Source: Umezawaea endophytica | GTDB lineage: Bacteria; Actinomycetota; Actinomycetes; Mycobacteriales; Pseudonocardiaceae | Direction of reading: 5' to 3' | Assembly (NCBI RefSeq): GCF_025061645.1 | Contig: NZ_JANYMP010000003.1 | Span: 368,090 to 432,089, forward strand | DNA length: 64,000 bases | Part shown: positions 32,460-42,782 of the stretch, piece by piece | Layout: the number at the start of each line of letters is the position of its first letter | Numbering within the stretch: position 1 is the stretch's first letter | The notes under the pieces: generated by a model | Seen by the model: only the letters and a program-made list of their open reading frames with translations | What the model was told of the DNA's origin: nothing | Databases searched by the model: none | Program-made: the position numbers and the translations under genes

Positions 32460-33941
32460 ATGAACTCGTCCAGCCACCAGGAAACGGACATCGTCGTGAT
32501 CGGGGGCGGACCCGGCGGCTCCACGGTCGCCACCCTGACCGCGAAGTTCGGCCACCGGGTGCTCCTGCTCGAACGCGAGGAGTTCCCGCGCTACCAGATC
32601 GGCGAGTCCCTGCTCCCCTCGACCGTGCACGGCATCGGGCGGCTGCTCGGGATCTCGGACAGGCTGCGGGCGGCCGGTTTCACCCGGAAGAACGGCGGCA
32701 CCTTCCGCTGGGGCAGCAACCCCGAGCCGTGGACGTTCTCGTTCGCGATCTCACCGCGGTTCGCGGGCCCCAACTCGTTCGCCTACCAGGTCGAGCGGAT
32801 GAAGTTCGACCAGATCCTGCTCGACAACGCCCGCGAGTGCGGTGTCGACGTGCGGGAGAAGTGCACCGTGGTGGACGTGCTCCACGACGGTGAGCGGGTG
32901 AGCGGGGTGTCCTATGTGGATGGAGAGGGTCGGAAGCACACGGTGGACGCGGGCTTCGTGGTCGACGCGTCGGGGAACAAGACGCGCACCTCGAAGCACG
33001 TGGGCGAGCGGCGCTACTCGGAGTTCTTCCGCAACCTGGCCCTGTTCGGCTACTTCGAGGGCGGCAGGCGGCTGCCCCCGCCGAACTCCGGGAACATCCT
33101 GTCCGCGGCGTTCGACGACGGCTGGTTCTGGTACATCCCGCTGACCGAGACCCTCACCAGCGTGGGGGCCGTCGTGCAGCGCGGCGCCCACGAGAAGGTG
33201 CAGGGCGACCCGGAACAGGCGCTGAGGAACCTCATCGACGCCTGCCCGCTGATCAAGGACTACCTCAAGGACGCCACGCGGGTGACCGACGGCCCGTACG
33301 GCGAACTGCGCGTCCGCAAGGACTACTCGTACTGCAACACCGAGTTCTGGAAACCCGGCATGGTCCTGATCGGCGACGCGGCCTGCTTCGTCGACCCGGT
33401 CTTCTCCTCCGGCGTCCACCTGGCGACCTACAGCGCGCTGCTCGCGGCCCGCTCGCTCAACAGCGTCAAGGCCGGGACGGTGGGCGAGGCCGAGGCCATG
33501 GGCGAGTTCGAACGGCGCTACCGCCGCGAGTACGGCGTCTTCTACGAGTTCCTCGTGTCGTTCTACGGCATGCACGTCGACGAGCACTCCTACTTCTGGA
33601 AGGCGAAGGACATCACCGAGCACCCGCTGTCCGAGTTCGAGGCGTTCGTCGAACTCGTCGGCGGGGCCGCCTCCGGGGAGTCGCAACTGCTCTCCCCCGA
33701 GGCGACCGCCGAGAACCTGGTCGGCGGCTCGCGGTCGCTGGCCACCGCGGCGGGCCGATTGTGGGAGGAGCCGGGAGCGCTGCACGGCACCGCGGTCGTC
33801 GCGAACGCGATGACCGAGAGCGCCCGGCTCCAGGCGGCGGCGCTGCTCGGCGTCGACGGGGCGGAGTCCGTGCCGCTGTTCGCCGACGGGCTGATCGCCT
33901 CCGCGGACGGGACCCAGTGGATCCGGCCCGATGAGTACTGA
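32460..33941 (+). CDS. FAD-dependent halogenase (carrier-protein-substrate type)
   Basis: A 493-aa flavin halogenase. The FAD motif is VVIGGGPGGSTVAT (residues 12-25) and the halogenase motif WxWxIP appears as WFWYIPL. The late FAD segment GDAACFVDPVFSSGVHLA is typical of the variant B enzymes (CndH, SgcC3 and relatives) that chlorinate phenolic or pyrrole groups on carrier proteins. A reduced-flavin supplier is not encoded in the operon and is presumably provided elsewhere. Position directly after the A-PCP-TE gene (3-bp gap) suggests chlorination of the PCP-tethered aromatic residue. Its 3' end overlaps the transporter gene by 11 bp. Confidence 0.9.
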   Translation: MNSSSHQETDIVVIGGGPGGSTVATLTAKFGHRVLLLEREEFPRYQIGESLLPSTVHGIGRLLGISDRLRAAGFTRKNGGTFRWGSNPEPWTFSFAISPRFAGPNSFAYQVERMKFDQILLDNARECGVDVREKCTVVDVLHDGERVSGVSYVDGEGRKHTVDAGFVVDASGNKTRTSKHVGERRYSEFFRNLALFGYFEGGRRLPPPNSGNILSAAFDDGWFWYIPLTETLTSVGAVVQRGAHEKVQGDPEQALRNLIDACPLIKDYLKDATRVTDGPYGELRVRKDYSYCNTEFWKPGMVLIGDAACFVDPVFSSGVHLATYSALLAARSLNSVKAGTVGEAEAMGEFERRYRREYGVFYEFLVSFYGMHVDEHSYFWKAKDITEHPLSEFEAFVELVGGAASGESQLLSPEATAENLVGGSRSLATAAGRLWEEPGALHGTAVVANAMTESARLQAAALLGVDGAESVPLFADGLIASADGTQWIRPDEY

Positions 33942-35163
33942 GGCGCGGGTGAAGTCCGACCGCAGGATCGCGACGTCCGCCGCGGTCCTGCTCGGCACGA
34001 GCATGGGGATCCTCTCCTACGGGCAGCCGGTCCTCCTCGACGCGATCATCCGGGCGCGGTCGATCTCCACCACCCAGCTCTCCTCGGCCGCCAGCGTGCA
34101 GTGCCTGGTGAACGCGCTGGCCGCGACCGTCGTGATCATCCTCTGCCGCCGGGTGCCCGCCCGGCAGGTGGCGGCCGGGGGCGGGATCGCGTGCGCGGTC
34201 GCCGTGGTCCTGCTCGCCACGACCCAGGACGTGTGGCAGCTCTACCTGACGATGTCCTTGCTGGGCATCACGATCGCCGGGTGCGGCACCCTGGTCGTCG
34301 GCACGTTCGTCAGCAAGTACGTGCGCAACCGGGATCGGGTGCTCTCCATCGCGTTCGTCGGGTCGAGCGCGGGCGGGATGGTGTGGACCCCGATCATCAC
34401 CTGGGGCCTGGACGCGGGCGGCCTGGTCGGCGCGGTCGTGCCGATCGTGCTCGGCTTCACTCTGCTGGTCGCGGCGAACGCCCTGCTGTTCCTGCGCCCC
34501 ACCGATCTGCCCGCCGACCACGTCGACGCGCCGCAGGTGCACGACGGCGTCCTCCTGCGAGGAGCGCTGGGCATGGTCAGCTTCTGGGCGCTGCTGATCG
34601 CCGGCACCGTGCTGTCCTTCGCCCAGGTGGCGGGCGTCTACCACGCCCTGTTCATCTGGCAGGACTCCGACATCGGCTCCGCCGCGGTGCCCGGTACCGT
34701 CATCGCGGCGTTCGCGGGCATCGGCCGCGTCGCCGCGGAGCTGCTGCTGCGGTCACTGTCCACCGTCCGCCTGGCCGTGCTGACCTGCGCGATGCAGACC
34801 GCCGCGTTCGTCCTGCTCGCCGTCGGCGGCACCGCACCGGTGCTGTTCCTCGGCTCGGCGCTGCTGGGCATCGCGGTCGGCAACAGCTCGCTGGTGGTGC
34901 TCCTGCTGGTCCCGGAACTGTTCGGGCTGCTGGACATCGAGCGGATCAGCGGAACGATCTACCTGTGGACCGGCATCGGAACGTCGTCCGGCGCCGCCGT
35001 GCTCGGGCTCCTGCACGGCGCCGCCGACGGCTATCTGCTCCCCTGCCTGCTCTTCGCCCTGCTGTCCCTGGTGTCGGGCGTGCTGCTCTGGCGATCGGGC
35101 GTGCGACCGGTCCGGCAGGCTCCGGGATCGACACGCGCCGCGGTCAACGACTACTCGGCTTGA
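33931..35163 (+). CDS. MFS transporter, likely product exporter
   Basis: A 410-aa membrane protein with about 12 hydrophobic segments (for example AVLLGTSMGILSYGQPVLL and ALAATVVIILCRRV). It resembles the oxalate/formate antiporter-like (OFA) branch of MFS. As last gene of the operon, overlapping the halogenase gene by 11 bp, it is the natural candidate for export and self-protection. Its 3' end overlaps the convergent iminopeptidase gene by 13 bp, with no room for a separate terminator. Confidence 0.85.
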   Translation: MSTEARVKSDRRIATSAAVLLGTSMGILSYGQPVLLDAIIRARSISTTQLSSAASVQCLVNALAATVVIILCRRVPARQVAAGGGIACAVAVVLLATTQDVWQLYLTMSLLGITIAGCGTLVVGTFVSKYVRNRDRVLSIAFVGSSAGGMVWTPIITWGLDAGGLVGAVVPIVLGFTLLVAANALLFLRPTDLPADHVDAPQVHDGVLLRGALGMVSFWALLIAGTVLSFAQVAGVYHALFIWQDSDIGSAAVPGTVIAAFAGIGRVAAELLLRSLSTVRLAVLTCAMQTAAFVLLAVGGTAPVLFLGSALLGIAVGNSSLVVLLLVPELFGLLDIERISGTIYLWTGIGTSSGAAVLGLLHGAADGYLLPCLLFALLSLVSGVLLWRSGVRPVRQAPGSTRAAVNDYSA

Positions 35164-36128
35164 CCGACGGCGAAGCGGTCGGTGGCGGCGGTGATCGCCG
35201 CGGTCATGCCGCCACCGCTGTGGCCGGTGTCGTCGAGGACCACGAGGTCGCTTCCGGGCCAGGCCCGGTGCAGCGCCCAGGCCACGCCGAGTGGACCGCT
35301 GACGTCGTAACGCCCGTGGATCAACACGGCGGGGATGCCGTGCAGCCGCTCGATGTCGCGCTGGACCTGGCCTTCCTCCAGGAAGCAGCCGTGCGACCAG
35401 TAGTGGGTCACGAGGCGGGCGAAGGCCAACTGGAACGCCGGGTCGGCGATCGACAGGGAAGGCGCGGCGTCGGGGGCCAGCGACATGTGCGTGTCCTCCC
35501 ACTCGCACCACCCGCGCGCGGCCGTGGCGCGGACCTCGGGGTCGGGGTCGTGCAGCAGTCGGCTGTAGGCGGCCGACAGGTCGCCGTCACGGTCGGCGGC
35601 GGGCACGCCGTCGCGGAACCGCTCCCACTCGCGCGGGAAGACCCGGCCCATGTCACGGGTGATCCAGTCGGTGTCGCGGCGGTCACCGTTGGTCACGGCC
35701 GCGAGCACCAGTTCGGTCACCCGCTCCGGATGTGCCTGCGCGTAGGCGAGAGCGAGCGTGACGCCCCACGAGCCACCCCACACCAGCCAGCGCTCGATCC
35801 CCAGGTGGACCCGCAGCGCCTCGATGTCGGCGATGAGGTGCTGCGTGGTGTTCGCCGACAGGTCGACCACCGGCTCGGTCGCCGAAGGCGTGCTGCGCCC
35901 GGCGTTGCGCTGGTCGAACAGCACCACGCGGTAGCGCTCCGGGTCGAACAGCCCCCGCGTCCTCGGAGAACTCCCCGATCCGGGCCCGCCGTGCAGCGCG
36001 ACGGCGGGCTTGCCGTCGGGGTTGCCCGACACCTCCCAGTACAGCGAATGACCGTCGCCGACCTCCAGCGAGCCCGACTCGTGCGGCTCGCTCAAGGGAT
36101 AACGCCCGTCGTCGGGTGGTTTCGTCAT
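35151..36128 (-). CDS. pip: Proline iminopeptidase
   Basis: A 325-aa alpha/beta hydrolase of peptidase family S33. HGGPGSGSSPR forms the oxyanion region, WGGSWGVTLALAYAQAHPE holds the nucleophile Ser, and GRYDVSGP and the final DTGHSGGG supply Asp and His. It removes N-terminal proline from peptides in the cytoplasm. ATG 36128 gives the normal family length; the open frame continues upstream without homology. It overlaps the convergent transporter by 13 bp. A link to the metabolite pathway is not evident. Confidence 0.92.
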   Translation of the reverse strand: MTKPPDDGRYPLSEPHESGSLEVGDGHSLYWEVSGNPDGKPAVALHGGPGSGSSPRTRGLFDPERYRVVLFDQRNAGRSTPSATEPVVDLSANTTQHLIADIEALRVHLGIERWLVWGGSWGVTLALAYAQAHPERVTELVLAAVTNGDRRDTDWITRDMGRVFPREWERFRDGVPAADRDGDLSAAYSRLLHDPDPEVRATAARGWCEWEDTHMSLAPDAAPSLSIADPAFQLAFARLVTHYWSHGCFLEEGQVQRDIERLHGIPAVLIHGRYDVSGPLGVAWALHRAWPGSDLVVLDDTGHSGGGMTAAITAATDRFAVGQAE

Positions 36129-36157
36129 ACCGGCATGATCGCGCACCGGTCGCGGGT

Positions 36158-38938
36158 TCAGCGAGACGGCCGGTCGAGGTCGTCGAGCTGCCGCCGAACG
36201 CGCTCGGCGTCGGTGCCCCGGCCCTGTTCCCGGAAGAGCCCCAGTGCCTCCTGCCACACCGCGCGGGCCCGGTCGTGGTGTCCGAGCGCGGCATGGGGGT
36301 GGCCGATCCTGTCGAGGTTGCTCGCGATCTCGTAGGCGTCGCCGAGGGCGCGGTGCAGGGTGAGGGCTCGGTGGTGGTGGTCGACAGCCTGCCGGTGGTC
36401 GCCGGTGCGGTGGGCGATCAGTCCGAGGCTGTTGAGGGTGTCCGCTTCGCCTTCGGGGTCGTGGTGGCGCCGTTGCAGGGCGAGGGCGGCGTGGCAGTGG
36501 GCGCGGGCGGCGTCGAAGTCGCCCAGGTGCGCGGCGAACCAGCCCATCATGTTGAGCGCGTCCGCTTCCCACACCGGATCGTCGAGGGTGCGGTAGAGGT
36601 CGACGGCACGTCGTGCGTGGTCCAAGGCCCGCCGGTCGTCCCCCTGTCGTCCGCAGGCGAACGCGAAGGTGGTGTGGGTGCGGGCCTGTTCGAAGGAATC
36701 GTCGTGCCGCAGGGCCAGGGCGAGGGCTTGGTCCAGGTGTTCGGCGGCCTCGTCGTGCCTGCCCGACCGGGAGCAGGCGTTGCCGAGGAGGCGGTGGGCG
36801 CGGCTGCGGGTGGCGGGGTCGGGCAGGTGCGCGGCGGCGTCCACCGCGGCCCGCCACACGGCTATCGCGTCACCTCGGTGCCCGCGCCGGACGTGGAAGG
36901 TGTCCAGGGACCAGGCGAGGTGCCAGACGACGAGGTGGCGGCCCAGGGTCGCGGCGACGCGCTGGGTGGCCAGCAGGGTGGCGTGCTCGGCCTCCAGCCA
37001 GGCCATCGCGGCCGTGGCGTCGGACAGCGGGAGCGCCTGGACGCCCTCCGCGGGCAGGCCGGGGTGGAGGAACTGGCGGTGGGGGCTCAGGAGGCGGTCC
37101 GCGGCGAAAGCCGTGCGCAGGTGGAAGTCGACCACCCGCTCCAGGGCCGCCTCCCGCACGCCGTCGGGCAGGCCGTGGGCGGTGGTGCCGGCGTAGTCGC
37201 GGACCAGGTCGTGCATGCCGAACCGGCCGCGCGGTCGCCGTTCGAGCAGGAACGCCTCCTCCAGCGCCGACAGCGCCTTGCGCGCGGCGGCCGGGTCCAG
37301 GCCGGCGAGAGCGGCCGCGGCGGCCGGGGTGGTGTCGGGGCCGGGGGCGATGCCCAGGAGCCCGAACAGGGTGCGCTGCCGGTCGGTGAGGTGGCGCAGG
37401 GACCAGGACAGGACGGTGGGCAGGCTGGCGTCGGGGTCGTCGGAGTCCAGGGCGTCCAGGCCGAGGTCGCGCAGGTCGGCGACGATGTCGTCCACCAGGT
37501 GGGGGTGGCCGCGGACGCGGGCGGCGATCAGGCCGAGCGCCAGCGGGAACCCGCGGCACAGCCCGATCAGCTCGGTGATCTGGCTGTGCCGCCGGTCGGT
37601 GGTCCCCTCGCCGATCGCGGCACCGAGCAGCGCGCGGGCTTCGGCGTCGGCGAGGACGTCGAGGTGGACGGGGCGGGCGCCGTGGCGGGTGAGCACGGCG
37701 GGGAGCCGATGGCGGCTGGTGATCAGGACGGTGCACGAGGTGCCACCGGGGAGCAGGGGTGCGACCTGGTCGTGGGTGGCGGCGTTGTCCAGCAGGACCA
37801 GCATCCGCTTGCCCGCGGTGTGGGTGCGGTAGAGCGCGGCACGGGCGTCGGGGGTCTGCGGCTGGTGGTCGACGCCGAGTGCTGTCAGGAACCCGGCCAG
37901 CACGTCGGTCGCCTGCCTGGGGTCGCCGGCGCTGAAGCCGCGCAGGTCGGCGAACAACTGCCCGTCGGGGAAGTGGTGCAGGGCGCGATTCGCCCAGGTC
38001 AGGGCGAGCCAGGTCTTGCCGATACCGCCCGTGCCGCCGATCGCGGAGATCACCGCCATCCCGCCGCCCCCGGTCGCGGAGCAGCCGTGGACGCGGTCCA
38101 GTTCGGCCAGTTCGGCCACGCGACCCGTGAACAGCGCCGGCGCGGCAGGCAATTGGCGAGGCACGACGGCCGCGGTGACACCGCCGGCGGGCGCGTCGGC
38201 CGTCAGGAGCCGCTGGTGCAGTTCTCGAAGCGCGGCGCCGGGGTCGGTGCCCAACTCCTCGACCAGCCTCGCCCGGACCTGGTGGTAGTGCTCCAGCGCC
38301 TCGGCCGTGCGCCCGACCTGGTGCAGGGCCAGCATGTACTGGCCTTGCACCCGCTCGTCCAGCGGGTGCGCGCCTGCCTGCTCGGCCAGCTCGACCACCA
38401 CTTTCCCGCCGTGGCCGAGGCGTAGCCGGACGTCGGCCAGGTCGTGCCGGGTGACCTGCTGTTCCCGCGTGAGCCGGTCACGTTCGACCTGACTCCAGTC
38501 GCCGTTGACGCCGGTCAGCGCTTCCCCGCGCCACAGGTCCAGCGCTTCGGTCAGCAGCCGCGCGGCCTGCTCGTCGTCGGGCTCCGCGTCGGCGGCGGCG
38601 CGCAGGTCGCGGAACCGGTGGAGGTCGACCACCGAGCCGGTCACGTCGGTCGTCAGGGCGTAGCCGCTCGAACGGCGCACGATTGCCACACCGCCCGCCC
38701 CTGCCAGGACCCGTCGTATTCGGGAGATGTAGCTGTGCAGCGTGGACTGCGCGCGCCGCGCGACGTCACCACCCCAGACCCGCTCCACCAACAGGTCGAC
38801 CGACACCACCCGGTCGGCGTCGACCGCCAACGCGGCCAGCACGCACCGCTGCCGGGCCGGACCCAGGTCCACCGGCAGCCCGTCGACCTCGGCGGTCACC
38901 TCCCCCAGCAGACGCAGCACCACCGCCACACCCACCAC
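36158..38938 (-). CDS. AfsR-like SARP regulator with NB-ARC and TPR domains
   Basis: A 926-aa protein. The N-terminal winged HTH (VLRLLGEVTAEVDG ... TLHSYISRIRRVL) and bacterial transcriptional activator domain (about 95-245) define a SARP. An NB-ARC-type ATPase follows (Walker A GGTGGIGKT near residue 305), and the C terminus carries a series of TPR-like repeats (ALDHARRAVDLYRTLDD, ARAHCHAALALQRRHHD, AVDHHHRALTLHRALGD). This is the architecture of AfsR, a pleiotropic activator of antibiotic production. The GTG start is at 38938. It is divergent from the small secreted lectin-like gene. It may control the upstream cluster; direct evidence is absent. Confidence 0.92.
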   Translation of the reverse strand: MVGVAVVLRLLGEVTAEVDGLPVDLGPARQRCVLAALAVDADRVVSVDLLVERVWGGDVARRAQSTLHSYISRIRRVLAGAGGVAIVRRSSGYALTTDVTGSVVDLHRFRDLRAAADAEPDDEQAARLLTEALDLWRGEALTGVNGDWSQVERDRLTREQQVTRHDLADVRLRLGHGGKVVVELAEQAGAHPLDERVQGQYMLALHQVGRTAEALEHYHQVRARLVEELGTDPGAALRELHQRLLTADAPAGGVTAAVVPRQLPAAPALFTGRVAELAELDRVHGCSATGGGGMAVISAIGGTGGIGKTWLALTWANRALHHFPDGQLFADLRGFSAGDPRQATDVLAGFLTALGVDHQPQTPDARAALYRTHTAGKRMLVLLDNAATHDQVAPLLPGGTSCTVLITSRHRLPAVLTRHGARPVHLDVLADAEARALLGAAIGEGTTDRRHSQITELIGLCRGFPLALGLIAARVRGHPHLVDDIVADLRDLGLDALDSDDPDASLPTVLSWSLRHLTDRQRTLFGLLGIAPGPDTTPAAAAALAGLDPAAARKALSALEEAFLLERRPRGRFGMHDLVRDYAGTTAHGLPDGVREAALERVVDFHLRTAFAADRLLSPHRQFLHPGLPAEGVQALPLSDATAAMAWLEAEHATLLATQRVAATLGRHLVVWHLAWSLDTFHVRRGHRGDAIAVWRAAVDAAAHLPDPATRSRAHRLLGNACSRSGRHDEAAEHLDQALALALRHDDSFEQARTHTTFAFACGRQGDDRRALDHARRAVDLYRTLDDPVWEADALNMMGWFAAHLGDFDAARAHCHAALALQRRHHDPEGEADTLNSLGLIAHRTGDHRQAVDHHHRALTLHRALGDAYEIASNLDRIGHPHAALGHHDRARAVWQEALGLFREQGRGTDAERVRRQLDDLDRPSR

Positions 38939-39094
38939 CCCCGTGCGCCGACTTCCCCCGACCTGACGGCTTGACCAGCGCAGTGCAGGAACTCTGCAAG
39001 GGATTCACCCGAGCGGAACCCCACCATGGTCCCACGACGGCGAACACCGCGTTTCGCAACGCCCGCCGAGAGCACTCACAAGGGGACGCACAGC

Positions 39095-39613
39095 ATGAGG
39101 ATCAACAGCAAGGTCTCGACGCACCGGGGACGGTTCCGTCGACTCGTCGAAGCAGGCGCGGCGCTCGTGGTCGCGGCGGCTTTCCTGGTCACCGGACCAG
39201 GGCCCGCCACGGCGACCACCGCGGCGGCTTCGAACTACTACATCAAGAACGCGAACACCGGGCTGTGCCTGACCGCCAACCAGTTGACCGGCCAGACCAA
39301 TTCCGTCTTCACCAACACGTGCGTCAACGCGGCCTCGCAGAAGTGGCACATCGCGGGCGGCAAGTTCACGAACCTCGGACCGACCGGGTACTGCTTGGAC
39401 ACCTACGGCACGAACATCTTCACCTACTCCTGTATCGCCGACGGCGCCTCCACTGTCGATTTCCAGCGATGGACAGTCGACTCCACCACCAAGAAGTGGA
39501 TCCGCAACAACCACTACGGCGACTGCATGCACTCCGATGGCGGCGCGCTCGACGGCGTCGTCCCCAGGACGTGCGGCAACGACTCCTCCCGCTGGACCTT
39601 CGTGGCGGCCTGA
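39095..39613 (+). CDS. Secreted ricin B-type beta-trefoil protein
   Basis: A 172-aa protein with a Sec signal peptide (RRLVEAGAALVVAAAFLVTG, cleavage near ATA-TTAAA) and a single ricin-B/RICIN-like domain: YYIKNANTGLCLTANQL, GYCLDTYGTNIF, RWTVDSTTKKW, CMHSDGG and a final RWTF. ATG 39095 is preferred because AAGGGGA precedes it. Cysteine spacing suggests two or three disulfides. Stand-alone secreted RICIN proteins of actinomycetes may bind carbohydrates. It lies next to a xylanase gene but is transcribed towards it and ends in a shared terminator. Confidence 0.8.
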   Translation: MRINSKVSTHRGRFRRLVEAGAALVVAAAFLVTGPGPATATTAAASNYYIKNANTGLCLTANQLTGQTNSVFTNTCVNAASQKWHIAGGKFTNLGPTGYCLDTYGTNIFTYSCIADGASTVDFQRWTVDSTTKKWIRNNHYGDCMHSDGGALDGVVPRTCGNDSSRWTFVAA

Positions 39614-39624
39614 CCCCGACGCGA

Positions 39625-39654
39625 GGAGGCCCCACCGGCACCGGTGGGGCCTCC
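39625..39654. terminator. Bidirectional terminator between lectin-like and xylanase genes
   Basis: A perfect 14-bp inverted repeat (39625-39638 and 39641-39654, GGAGGCCCCACCGG and complement) with a minimal loop sits between the two convergent stops. Confidence 0.85.
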
Positions 39655-39662
39655 CGCCCGAT

Positions 39663-41135
<1,473 letters not shown>

Positions 41136-41202
41136 TCACATTTCCTTCGAGCACACCAAATAGCCGTCCCTCGAATGACCACAGGGACGGTGTCTGAGCC
41201 TT

Positions 41203-41213
41203 CGAAACTTTCA
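41203..41213. promoter_or_regulatory. Second CGAAACTTTC box upstream of the xylanase
   Basis: CGAAACTTTCA lies immediately after the GH43 stop codon and about 200 bp upstream of the xylanase start. It repeats the box at 41057 and may allow cooperative repressor binding. Confidence 0.45.
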
Positions 41214-41218
41214 GTACA

Positions 41219-42745
41219 TCAATCGTGCTCCACGACGTCGAGCGGTCCGTGCTCGAACCAGTCGAACCACACGGTGCCCGCGGTCGCGTACATGCCGATC
41301 ACCCGGCCGGTGAACCCCGTCGCGACCTCGGTGGACAGGTACCTGCCGTCGAGCTCGGCGAGCGGTTCCAGGTCGTCGCCGACGTGGAAGGCGATGTGGT
41401 CGGGCGCGGCGACGTGGAGCCCGGACGGCGCCCCGTCCGCGGGCGGGCGGTCCGTGGCCGGGCCGGTGGTGATCACGAGGGTCACCGGGCCGGGAGGCAC
41501 GGTGCACGTGGCGGTGCTCTGGCGCACGGGGCCGATGCGGGCGATGACGCTGACCTGACCGCGGGCGACCTCCAGGTCGTAGTGGTGGGCCTCGTCCATG
41601 CGGATGGACAGGCCCGCGCGCCCGGAGCCGGGGTCCAGCAGGACGGCGGTCCGGCTCGCGGGGTGTTCCTGGCGTCGACCGACGAAGGTGCAGCCGGGAC
41701 GGTCCAGTGTGGACCCGGTGGCGTGCAGGGTCAGCCACCCCGGTCGTTCGACCAGCGACCACGAGTCGTCGGGACGCGACCTCGGCGAGATCCACCGGGG
41801 TTCGAGCCGCGCGGCGTCGAAGTCGTCACGCCGCGGAGCGGCTTCCAGCGGTCGCGGACGGCCCGGCGCTCGTTCCCGGAGGTTGACCGGACCGACGAGC
41901 GGCCAGCCGTCCTCCCACCGCACGGGGGTGAGGAACGTTTCCCGGCCCAGCACGTGGAAACCGGGGCTGTACCCGCGCGGCCGGGTCGCGAGCAGGACCA
42001 TCCACCACTCGCCGTCCGGGCCGAGGACGAGGTCGGCGTGGCCGGTGCTCTGGACCGGGTGGGATGTGCCGCGGTGGGTCAGGACGGGGTTGGACGGCGC
42101 CGGTTCCCAAGGGCCGCGCGGAGAACGGGCCCGAGCCATGGCCACGGTGTGACCGCGCTCGGTGCCGCCCTCGGCGATCATCAGGTACCACCACTCCCCG
42201 ATCCGGTAGAGGTGGGGCGCCTCCGGCCACTGCAACCCGGTCCCGGACCACGCGGGGAACGGGTCCTCCAGCACCTTCCCGGTCTCCGGGTCGATCCGGG
42301 CGATGCCCACCCCCTGGAAGGCGCTCCAGCAGTTGCCCTCGTCGTCCCACGCCAGGTCGGGGTCGATGCCGGGCAGGTCGACCCACACCGGGTCCGACCA
42401 GGGGCCCTCGGGCCTTTCGGCGCTGACGATGAAGTTGCCGCCCTGCGAGACGTTCGTGGTGATCATCCAGAACCGACCGTCGTGGTGCCGGATCGTGGGC
42501 GCGTAGATGCCGTCGGACGCCAGGGCGTCCGGTGGCAGCGGGAGTTGCGACGGGCGGTCCAGGACGTTGCCGATCTGCCGCCAGTGCACGAGGTCGCGGC
42601 TGTGGAAGATCGGCACGCCGGGGAAGTACTCGAAGCTGGAGCACACCAGGTAGTAGTCCTCGCCGACCCGGCAGACGCTGGGGTCGGGGTGGAAGCCGGG
42701 GATGACGGGATTGTCGTAGTGCCAGTCGGTCGTTTCCGCGTCCAC
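41219..42745 (-). CDS. GH43 beta-xylosidase/arabinofuranosidase, cytoplasmic
   Basis: A 508-aa protein without signal peptide. The five-bladed GH43 domain has the general base Asp in NPVIPGFHPDPSVCRVGEDYY, the pKa-modulating Asp in GIDPDLAWDDEG and the acid Glu in WPEAPHLYRIGEW. The C-terminal domain (about 310-508) is a beta-sandwich of the XynB/DUF1349 kind. It would hydrolyse imported xylo-oligosaccharides inside the cell. It is the last gene of the SBP-permease-permease-GH43 operon, 37 bp after the second permease. The start is GTG at 42745. Confidence 0.92.
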   Translation of the reverse strand: MDAETTDWHYDNPVIPGFHPDPSVCRVGEDYYLVCSSFEYFPGVPIFHSRDLVHWRQIGNVLDRPSQLPLPPDALASDGIYAPTIRHHDGRFWMITTNVSQGGNFIVSAERPEGPWSDPVWVDLPGIDPDLAWDDEGNCWSAFQGVGIARIDPETGKVLEDPFPAWSGTGLQWPEAPHLYRIGEWWYLMIAEGGTERGHTVAMARARSPRGPWEPAPSNPVLTHRGTSHPVQSTGHADLVLGPDGEWWMVLLATRPRGYSPGFHVLGRETFLTPVRWEDGWPLVGPVNLRERAPGRPRPLEAAPRRDDFDAARLEPRWISPRSRPDDSWSLVERPGWLTLHATGSTLDRPGCTFVGRRQEHPASRTAVLLDPGSGRAGLSIRMDEAHHYDLEVARGQVSVIARIGPVRQSTATCTVPPGPVTLVITTGPATDRPPADGAPSGLHVAAPDHIAFHVGDDLEPLAELDGRYLSTEVATGFTGRVIGMYATAGTVWFDWFEHGPLDVVEHD

Positions 42746-42782
42746 GTGGTTCTTCGCTCCAGGGTGTCGTTGTGGATGGGTG

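Noticed and set aside
22446-33941. Enediyne cluster (MIO enzyme, SgcC3-like halogenase and StrR-like regulator recall C-1027 beta-tyrosine genes)
   Set aside because: No enediyne polyketide synthase, condensation enzyme or associated cassette is present in the window.
36129-36857. N-terminal extension of the proline iminopeptidase frame
   Set aside because: The open frame continues upstream of ATG 36128, but that part overlaps the AfsR-like gene, is Pro/Arg-rich and would make the protein far longer than the family.
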